From: Pseudomonadota bacterium
Lineage (GTDB): Bacteria > Pseudomonadota > Alphaproteobacteria > Rhizobiales > Segnochrobactraceae
Length of the DNA stretch: 5,110 nt
Direction of reading: 5' to 3'
NCBI GenBank assembly: GCA_023442215.1
Contig: JAEZMP010000579.1
Span: forward strand, 1 to 5,110
Shown: in pieces, positions 1 to 5,110 of the stretch
Position numbering within the stretch: the first letter of the stretch is position 1
Layout: each line of letters opens with the position of its first letter
Translations under genes and position numbers: made by a program
Notes under the pieces: model-generated
Databases searched by the model: none
The model's input: the letters and a program-made list of their open reading frames with translations, nothing else
Told to the model about the DNA's origin: nothing

Positions 1-64
1 GGCATCCGCGACGACGGGGGCGGCGCTGAGGGTCGACGGCGGCACCATCGACTTCATTTCCTGA
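1..64 (+). CDS. C-terminal end of a probable short-chain dehydrogenase/reductase (partial)
   Basis: Reading from base 2 gives about 20 codons ending in TGA at 62-64; the C-terminus reads TGAALRVDGGTIDFIS. The pattern [TS]G-x-x-[LV]-R-V-D-G-G followed by a short hydrophobic tail is the usual end of classical SDR proteins (Rossmann-fold NAD(P)H-dependent oxidoreductases, often FabG-like), where it forms the last beta strand near the subunit interface. The rest of the gene, including the cofactor-binding TGxxxGxG and catalytic YxxxK motifs, lies left of the window, so substrate and exact subfamily cannot be told. The gene converges on the large histidine kinase gene with an 83-bp gap, so the two are not in one operon and no functional link is implied. 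The call rests on a short tail; a chance match is possible but unlikely given the clean stop and the motif. Confidence 0.68.
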   Translation, partial: ASATTGAALRVDGGTIDFIS

Positions 65-147
65 GATCCGGCGAACCGGAAATGGGGGGCGGGCGGGTCT
101 CGTCCACCCCTCCGGCAGAGGCGGCAGCGGTGGCCCGCTCGCCACTC
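65..147. other. Convergent intergenic gap with small inverted repeats
   Basis: This 83-bp gap separates the stop of the SDR-like gene (62-64) from the stop of the histidine kinase gene (TGA, complement of 148-150). It holds TCCGG-CGAA-CCGGA (67-80), a 5-bp stem with a four-base loop. A competing 7-bp pair, CATTTCC (55-61) with GGAAATG (78-84), overlaps the SDR stop codon. A G-run then C-run (84-97, 104-113) could also pair weakly, for example GGGT (95-98) with ACCC (106-109). No T-tract follows any stem on either strand, so an intrinsic terminator is not established. No start codon with a credible small gene is seen here. Confidence 0.4.
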
Positions 148-3100
148 TCACGCACGCGCGATCGGAATCCGAACGACGAACGTGCTCCCTTTTCCTTCGG
201 TGGAGCGCGCTTCGAGCGCGCCGCCGTGAAGCTCGATGATCGAGCGGCAGATCGCGAGACCCACGCCCATGCCGCTCTTCTTGGTGGTGAAGAACGGCTG
301 GAAGATGCGTGATACGACCTGTTCCGACATGCCGCAGCCGGCGTCTTCGATGGCGATTTCGACATCGTCCTGAAGAACGGACGAGGTGATGCGGAGACGA
401 CGCAGCGACGGCTCCACGTTGCTCATGGATTGGATCGCATTTCTTATTATATTGAAGAAGACCTGCTGAATCTGGATGTTGTCCGCCATGATCCGGTTGC
501 GGCCGGCGCTGAAATCGACCGCGAGGTCGACGTGTCCGGCGATCAGGTCGGGATCGGCGATCTTCAGCACCTCGTCCACGATATCTTCGATCAGGACCGG
601 GCTGAGCGTGGAAGGGCTCAGCTTCACCAGCGAGCGCAAGGCCGTGATGATGTCGGCGGCCCGCCGTCCGGCCTGGCGTATGCTCTGAAGGCTGTTGGCC
701 ACTTCGGCGAGATCGGGCTCCGCCCTGTTGAGCCAGCGCAGGCCGGCATCGGCATGGGCGACGAGGGTCGCGAGCGGCTGATTGATCTCGTGGGCGATCG
801 AGGTCGCGAAGCTGCCCATCGCCGTCATCTGGTTTGCGCGCGCCAGTTCGCTGCGCGCTTCGCGCAGCTGGAATTCCGCCTGCGCGCGACGCATGTTCTC
901 GTCCATCAGATCGCCGTAGAGGCGCGCGGCGTCCAGAGAGATCGCCGCCTGGGGGGCGATCACCTCGAGCATCGCCATCCTGCTGGGTGTGAAGACATCC
1001 GCGCTCAGATCATTCTCCATGTAGAGAATGCCGATCAGCTCCCCCCGCTTGATCAGCGGGATGCAGGCGAGCGAGCGGACATGGCGCCCGCCCATGGACA
1101 GCCCGCGCTGCGCCGCCTCGACCGCGGCATCCGCCAGCGTGACGGGCCGGGCGGTCCGCAGAACCGTCTTGAGCACCGAGGCGGGCATGAGATCTTCGGG
1201 CATCGCGGCGGGCTGCAGATCGATTTCGATGTCCCGCGACCGGACGCGCGCCATCGCCTCGATGACCGGGCGGCCATCGCGCTGGAGAAGAAGCAGGCCG
1301 AACTGCGCTCCGGCGTGAACGAGCATGGTCTTCATCAGGGTGCGGACGACCTGCTCCAGTCCGACTTCTTCGGACAGGGTCTGCGAGGCCGCGGCCATCG
1401 CCGTCAGGTCGAGTTCGCTCTGCAATCCGCCGGGTGTCGGGGCTGGGGCATCCAGACGGGAGGAAGCCGTCAAGCGCTCGCCGAGACGGGCCGCCTTCCC
1501 CTCGGCACCCCACTGCCGGTAGCAGAGAACGGCGCTGCGCAGGCAGCCCTGGGCAGCGGCGCCGAGGTTCGCCTCGAGATAGACGTCTGCCGCCAGCTCC
1601 TGCGCGAGGGCCTGATCGTGGATGAAACCGGCTTTCACGGCTGCACCGGCGGCGCGCTCGTAGAGCGCCATGGCCTCGACGCGCTGCCCCGCGAGACGGG
1701 CCGCTTCCGCCTCCAGCAGAAGATGCTTCGGCGAGAACGTCTCGGGATTGAGCGCGGCCCATGACCCGAAGCGCTCGCGTGCCACGGCCATCCGCTCGAT
1801 GCGCGCGCCCAGTGGGAGTTCGCGCGGGGGCAGGCGCGCATAAGCGAGGGCGAGGAAGAAGGTGTTGTTCGCCGTGTCGATGTGCGCCGGTGCGGCCCAC
1901 GCCATGGCCTCCGCTTCCTCCAGATGCTGGAGTGCGACCGGAACGTCGCCCAGCAGGAAGGATTGCAGGCCTGCATAATGGTGGACCCAGAAGCGGGTCG
2001 CGACCGATGACGAACTCAGCTCCCGGACATCGATCCGGATCGCGTTTTCGCCGGAGACGAGCGCATCGACGAACGCGGTCTGGGCATTGAGGATGAACTC
2101 GATGTCGGTGTACCCGACATCGCGGGTCATGGCGGTGCTGTCGGCGAGTTCCGCCCGGATCAGGTCGAGCCGGTCGCCGATGATCAGCATGTCCGACGCG
2201 ATGTGGTTGCGGGCATAGCAGACCATGCCGAGATCGCCCGCCGCCTGGCCGACCCGGGCGCCATCGCGCGCGTGGCCGAGCGCCGTCCGCATCGGGCGTG
2301 TCCAGGGGCTCACCTGATCGAGCGCGATCAGCGCGGCCGTGCGCTGTGCTTCGTAGCCGTCGCGCGTCGCCAGCTTGCACGCCGCCGTCGCATAGGCCGC
2401 CCCCGCCTCGTACGCCCCGAAATGATGGGCGCTGAGGACCCCGAACCAGGCCAGCCCGTAGGCCGATTCCGGGGCGGAGCCGTAAGTCAGCGTCAGCTCG
2501 ATGATCTTGATGACATGGAGGAACCGCAGATCGCCCCTGACGAAGAAGGACGAGACCAGCGTGGACAGCAGCGCCAGGGCGGAGCGCGCCCTCCGGTCGG
2601 TCACCTCGGGAAGGGCGATCAGGTCGGCGATGCTGACGGCGTCGAGCTTCCGCTGGCAGCGTCGGTAGATCGCCTCGAGCGCATCCGGATCCGCTATGTC
2701 CTCAAGCTCGAGATCGAGCGCCTGCAGCCCCGTGCGCGCCGCCTCGATGGCGGCGGCATAAGCCCCCTTGAGCGTCAGCGCGAGCGCCTTGAGACGGCAG
2801 ATATCGGCGACATCCACCGCATCGCGGCCGGGTTGCGACAGCTCCTCCAGCGCCGCGAGGGCTTCGTCCACGCGCGCAAGTGCGAGCAGGCAGTCGCAGA
2901 ACAGCCACTCGGCCTCGAACGCCAGCGATGCGAGATCGCCGGACCGGGCGCCGGCCGCGATGCGGCGTATGAGCTCGACGAAATGCAGCGCCCGCAGGGC
3001 CTCGCCTGCAGCCCGGTTCTTCCGCGCGGCCAGCAGCAGGATCCCGGCGAAGCGCGGTCGTTCTCCGGCGGACAGCGCGTCGAGATCGGAACGTTCGATC

Positions 3101-5110
3101 TGGGAGGCGATCTCGAAGGCGAGGTCGGGAGCGGGCGAGGGGTGCCATGCGGCGAGCAGGCGGGCATTGCCCAGGTGCTCGCGCATGCGCTGCGCCGGCG
3201 ACATCGTCGCATAGGCCGCCTCCAGCACCCGGTCGTGGGCGATCGCGAAATCCGGTCCCGACTGCCGCAGGAGACCGGCGGCGACGAGCGAATTCGCGGC
3301 CCGGACAATCTCCTCGATCGTCGCGGAGGAGAGTTCGGCCGCGAACGCTGCCGGACAGCGGCCTCCGAGGCTCGCGCACCGCTGCAGGAAACCGCGCTGC
3401 AACGGCGGCAGGGCGCCGATGCGGTCGAGCATGAGGTCCGCATTCTCGTGCGGACGGCCGCGGTCGTCGTCGTGCCAGACCCACCGTTGTTCGTCGGGGT
3501 CGAACTGCAGGGATTCATCCTCGAGAAAGCTCTGCAGCAGCTGGCAGATATAGAACGGATTGCCGTCCGTTTGACGGTGCACCGCGGCCGAAACGGCGCG
3601 CACGTCCTCGGGCACGCTCTTCAGCATGAATGCGACCAGAGCATTCGTCTCGCGCTCGGCGAAGGGCTGGAGGACGAGCTCGCGCGCGAAGGCGTCGGCG
3701 TCCCTGGCGACCTCGAGAACGTCCCTGACCGCCTTGCGGCTGTGGCTGTTGGCGCGGTGGCTCACGATCAGGAAGACGTTCGGCGGCGTTTCGCTGCACA
3801 GCTGCCGGACGACGTTGAGGCTGCCCTGGTCGAACCACTGGAGGTCGTCGAGGAACAGGACGAGCGGTGCCTCGGCCGAGGCCAGCGCACCGAACGTCTC
3901 GGCGGTGATCCGCGCCGCCCGCGCCTGGGCGAGGTGTGCCGGCACGTCGGCGAGCACGCGGGTTTCCGCGGGCAGGATGGCGACATCGGGAACGAGGTCC
4001 GCCAGCACGCGCCCGCAGCCGACGACGGCGCCCAACCGCGCACGGGCGGCTTCCAGCTGCCGTTCCTCCCCGCCGAGCAGCCGGGAAAGCGCCGTGCGCA
4101 GCGCCTGCGCTATCGGAGCGAACGGCGTCCCCTGGCGGATCTGCACGCCCTTGCCGGAGGCGCAGACGGCGCTTGTCCCGTCCAGGTCCGCGAGGAACGC
4201 CTCGACCAGCGTGGATTTTCCGGCCCCGGGCTCGCCGGTGACGAGCACGATCCGCCGAAGCGAGGATGCACGGAATCCGGCGTGGAGATCGGCCAGCAGC
4301 TTCAGCTCGCGGTGGCGCCCGAAGAGGTCCCGGGAGAGACGCGCGGGCTCGGCGAACTCTCCGCAGGCCAGTTCGAACGGCTCGGCCTGTCCCGTCGCGT
4401 CGACGGATCCGGCCACGCGGCGGAGATCGGCATGGAGAGCTCTGGCGGTCTGGTAGCGCTCTCTGGGATCCTTGCTGATCAGCTTGAGCAGGATGCTGTC
4501 GAGCACGGCGGGAACATCCGGCCTCGCCAGCAGGGCGGAGGGTGCTTCCATGGCGACATGGGCATGAAGCCAGCCCGGAAGCGTGTCGGACGTCAGCGGT
4601 GGCACCCCGACGAGAAGTTCATAGAGCAGCACGCCCATCGCATAGAGATCCGTCCGGGCATCGGCCGGGGAGGGATCCGGCCGGATGAGTTCCGGCGCGG
4701 CGTAGGCAAGGTCGGCTTCCGGAATGCGGCGGTCGGCGAACACGCCGGCATCGGTCGGCGTGGTGCATGCAAACCCCGTGAAGCGGACCCGCCCATCTCC
4801 ATTGAGCAGCAGCCGGGCGGGAGACAGGCGGCCGTGGACGATCCCGGCTGCATGCATCCCCGTCAAGGCGGCCGTGGCGGCCACCGCAAGGTCGAGAAAG
4901 GCGCCGATATCCATCGCCGGCTGCCGGAACTCGGCCAGCGTCTGCGCCGACCGGACGGGATAGGCGAGGGCGAGCCGATCATCCTCGGCCATGAAGGCGG
5001 GCACCTCGGCGAGTTCGTCGCCCAGCGCCAACGCGAGGCTCGCCTCGAACTGCAGCCGGTTCGCGGCCGGCGTGTTCCACTCCGCGAGCCGCAGCCGCCA
5101 TCGCCGATCC
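148..5110 (-). CDS. Giant pseudokinase / STAND-type ATPase / TPR / GAF / sensor histidine kinase (5' end outside window)
   Basis: This is a cytoplasmic multidomain sensor kinase of the 'trifunctional Ser/Thr kinase/ATP-binding/histidine kinase' family; no membrane segment or signal peptide is seen. Residue 1 is taken as the TTG at 5031-5029. Order: protein-kinase-like domain (window edge to ~207), P-loop ATPase (~236-510; GEPGAGKS 266-273, LFLDDLQW 392-399), helical TPR-like region (~511-1190), GAF (~1205-1372), coiled-coil linker (~1372-1402), HisKA with H1414 in IAHEINQPL, and HATPase_c (N1527/N1531, DAGCG 1563-1567, FFTTKK 1580-1585, GMGVGL 1587-1592). The frame continues open above the TTG for 26 more codons to the edge (reading RWRLRLAEWNTPAANRLQFE and on), with no ATG or GTG. 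These residues fit the family's N-terminal region, so the TTG is not the start and the gene is 5'-truncated by the window. The usual family length is roughly 1,700-1,900 residues, so perhaps 50-100 are missing. The kinase-like domain lacks its catalytic residues, while the ATPase and histidine kinase motifs look intact. It presumably phosphorylates an unlinked or upstream response regulator. The input signal is unknown. Confidence 0.95.
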   Translation of the reverse strand, partial: DRRWRLRLAEWNTPAANRLQFEASLALALGDELAEVPAFMAEDDRLALAYPVRSAQTLAEFRQPAMDIGAFLDLAVAATAALTGMHAAGIVHGRLSPARLLLNGDGRVRFTGFACTTPTDAGVFADRRIPEADLAYAAPELIRPDPSPADARTDLYAMGVLLYELLVGVPPLTSDTLPGWLHAHVAMEAPSALLARPDVPAVLDSILLKLISKDPRERYQTARALHADLRRVAGSVDATGQAEPFELACGEFAEPARLSRDLFGRHRELKLLADLHAGFRASSLRRIVLVTGEPGAGKSTLVEAFLADLDGTSAVCASGKGVQIRQGTPFAPIAQALRTALSRLLGGEERQLEAARARLGAVVGCGRVLADLVPDVAILPAETRVLADVPAHLAQARAARITAETFGALASAEAPLVLFLDDLQWFDQGSLNVVRQLCSETPPNVFLIVSHRANSHSRKAVRDVLEVARDADAFARELVLQPFAERETNALVAFMLKSVPEDVRAVSAAVHRQTDGNPFYICQLLQSFLEDESLQFDPDEQRWVWHDDDRGRPHENADLMLDRIGALPPLQRGFLQRCASLGGRCPAAFAAELSSATIEEIVRAANSLVAAGLLRQSGPDFAIAHDRVLEAAYATMSPAQRMREHLGNARLLAAWHPSPAPDLAFEIASQIERSDLDALSAGERPRFAGILLLAARKNRAAGEALRALHFVELIRRIAAGARSGDLASLAFEAEWLFCDCLLALARVDEALAALEELSQPGRDAVDVADICRLKALALTLKGAYAAAIEAARTGLQALDLELEDIADPDALEAIYRRCQRKLDAVSIADLIALPEVTDRRARSALALLSTLVSSFFVRGDLRFLHVIKIIELTLTYGSAPESAYGLAWFGVLSAHHFGAYEAGAAYATAACKLATRDGYEAQRTAALIALDQVSPWTRPMRTALGHARDGARVGQAAGDLGMVCYARNHIASDMLIIGDRLDLIRAELADSTAMTRDVGYTDIEFILNAQTAFVDALVSGENAIRIDVRELSSSSVATRFWVHHYAGLQSFLLGDVPVALQHLEEAEAMAWAAPAHIDTANNTFFLALAYARLPPRELPLGARIERMAVARERFGSWAALNPETFSPKHLLLEAEAARLAGQRVEAMALYERAAGAAVKAGFIHDQALAQELAADVYLEANLGAAAQGCLRSAVLCYRQWGAEGKAARLGERLTASSRLDAPAPTPGGLQSELDLTAMAAASQTLSEEVGLEQVVRTLMKTMLVHAGAQFGLLLLQRDGRPVIEAMARVRSRDIEIDLQPAAMPEDLMPASVLKTVLRTARPVTLADAAVEAAQRGLSMGGRHVRSLACIPLIKRGELIGILYMENDLSADVFTPSRMAMLEVIAPQAAISLDAARLYGDLMDENMRRAQAEFQLREARSELARANQMTAMGSFATSIAHEINQPLATLVAHADAGLRWLNRAEPDLAEVANSLQSIRQAGRRAADIITALRSLVKLSPSTLSPVLIEDIVDEVLKIADPDLIAGHVDLAVDFSAGRNRIMADNIQIQQVFFNIIRNAIQSMSNVEPSLRRLRITSSVLQDDVEIAIEDAGCGMSEQVVSRIFQPFFTTKKSGMGVGLAICRSIIELHGGALEARSTEGKGSTFVVRIPIARA
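151..915 (-). other. Coiled-coil linker plus HisKA and HATPase_c histidine kinase core
   Basis: The charged helix 1373-1402 (e.g. QAEFQLREARSELARANQ) leads into the H-box IAHEINQPL with phospho-acceptor H1414, of the FixL/NtrB/HPK4 style. The ATP-binding lobe has an N-box (N1527, N1531), G1 box DAGCG (1563-1567), F-box IFQPFFTTKK (1576-1585), G2 box GMGVGL (1587-1592) and a final EGKGSTF (1612-1618). All residues needed for autophosphorylation are present. There is no receiver or HPt domain after it; the protein ends in RIPIARA. Confidence 0.95.
916..1419 (-). other. GAF domain
   Basis: Residues ~1205-1372 begin with LDLTAMAAASQTLSEEVGLEQVVRTL-type helix spacing and include the characteristic strand pair SLACIPLIKRGELIGILYMEN (from residue 1320), then FTPSRMAMLEVIAPQAAISL, the closing GAF helix. 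GAF domains bind small molecules, tetrapyrroles or cyclic nucleotides, or simply dimerise. The only Cys in this segment is the buried-looking C1323 in the LACIPL strand, and no bilin-type or cGMP-type signature could be identified, so the ligand is unknown. Confidence 0.85.
1462..3501 (-). other. Helical TPR-like scaffold region
   Basis: About 680 residues (511-1190) are rich in Ala and Leu and almost entirely helix-forming. The first part (to about 660, including LPPLQRGFLQRCASLGGR and FAIAHDRVLEAAY) matches the winged-helix and helical lid that follows the ATPase in STAND-like proteins. Later segments carry TPR-style spacing of small and large hydrophobics, e.g. 704-731, 745-772, 1017-1043 and 1104-1185. 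TPR superhelices of this kind commonly bind partner proteins or small ligands, so this is a candidate sensor surface. Repeat boundaries are approximate. Confidence 0.75.
3502..4326 (-). other. P-loop ATPase domain (AAA/STAND-like)
   Basis: The domain opens with the family's LFGRHRELKLL (237-246, the 'LxGRxxEl' entry motif). It has an intact Walker A, GEPGAGKST (266-274, with K272 and S273), and a Walker B, LVLFLDDLQWFD (390-401, with D395 and D396), followed by VSHRAN (423-428) in the sensor-1 strand region. DDLQW followed by D is typical of the signal-transduction ATPases related to MalT/LuxR-type and AAA_16 modules. Nucleotide binding is strongly predicted. By analogy with STAND proteins it may switch conformation with nucleotide state and pass that to the histidine kinase, but this is inference. 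Confidence 0.9.
4411..5109 (-). other. Protein-kinase-like domain, predicted pseudokinase
   Basis: Kinase subdomains VIb to XI are recognisable. The catalytic loop is IVHGRLSPARLLL (residues 64-76), so H66 is kept but the HRD Asp is R68, the following Lys is S70 and the Asn is about R73. The DFG position reads GFA (86-88, within RFTGFAC), so the metal-binding Asp is missing. The AAPE of the P+1/APE motif (111-114), the subdomain IX Asp (D128 in TDLYAMG) and the subdomain XI Arg (R192 in DPRERYQ) remain, which supports a folded C-lobe. The N-lobe, with any glycine-rich loop and VAIK lysine, is mostly outside the window. The expected role is binding or regulation rather than phosphotransfer. 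Confidence 0.85.

Noticed and set aside
205..221. Perfect hairpin GCGCGCT-TCG-AGCGCGC near the 3' end of the large gene.
   Set aside because: It encodes the conserved EARSTEGKGSTF region of the histidine kinase C-terminus, lies before the stop codon and has no T-tract; it is best explained by GC-rich codon choice.
419..453. AT-rich TTATTATATT resembling an antisense promoter -10 box.
   Set aside because: The only -35-like hexamer (TTGCTC, 419-424) is 20 bases away and poor, and the patch is explained by the AAT-ATA-ATA-AGA-AAT codons.
1045..1061. Inverted repeat CCCGC-TTGATCA-GCGGG.
   Set aside because: It is a short 5-bp stem within the GAF coding sequence (IKRGEL), of a size expected by chance in GC-rich DNA.
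430..1764. Long open frame of 444 codons on the plus strand.
   Set aside because: It lies wholly antisense to the GAF/histidine kinase region. It is rich in Arg, Gly, His and Asp, has no recognisable domain, and is the type of antisense open frame that high-GC coding sequence produces. The minus-strand frame has clear family motifs throughout.
1010..2380. A 456-codon minus-strand open frame and other long plus and minus frames (for example 2702-3484 and 3626-4456).
   Set aside because: They are frame shadows of the large gene with Arg/Pro/Ser-rich low-complexity translations and no domain motifs.
1..5110. Searched for CRISPR arrays, tRNA genes, insertion-sequence ends and direct or tandem repeats.
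   Set aside because: None was seen by eye; the window is almost wholly filled by one intact coding frame.

Overview
The window is a GC-rich stretch of bacterial chromosome. Its visibly high GC content, GC-rich third codon positions and FixL/NtrB-like histidine kinase core suggest a proteobacterium, most likely an alphaproteobacterium. That placement is an inference from style and family memory; no taxonomic marker is present.

Layout: positions 1-64 hold the last ~20 codons of a plus-strand gene whose C-terminus looks like a short-chain dehydrogenase/reductase (SDR). Positions 65-147 are a short gap between converging genes, with inverted repeats but no convincing terminator. From 148 to the right edge, on the minus strand, runs one very large gene of at least 1,653 codons. 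Its frame stays open to the edge with no ATG or GTG in the last 26 codons, so the true start lies outside the window.

The large protein is a signal-transduction giant of the Ser/Thr-kinase-like / STAND-type ATPase / GAF / histidine kinase architecture (the 'trifunctional serine/threonine-protein kinase/ATP-binding protein/sensor histidine kinase' family, HstK-like). In order it has a protein-kinase-like fold, a P-loop ATPase with intact Walker A and B, a long helical TPR-like region, a GAF domain, a coiled-coil linker and a complete HisKA/HATPase_c core. It has no receiver domain, so it should act through a separate response regulator. None is in the window, and the next gene downstream converges on it, so a co-transcribed regulator would have to lie upstream, beyond 5110.

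The most notable point is that the kinase-like domain appears catalytically dead. The HRD Asp, the catalytic-loop Lys and Asn, and the DFG Asp are all replaced, while the APE motif and the structural Asp of subdomain IX remain. The protein therefore looks like a pseudokinase-gated, ATPase-switched histidine kinase rather than a truly trifunctional enzyme. A second oddity is a run of five AT-rich, probably rare codons exactly at the N-box of the ATP-binding domain.
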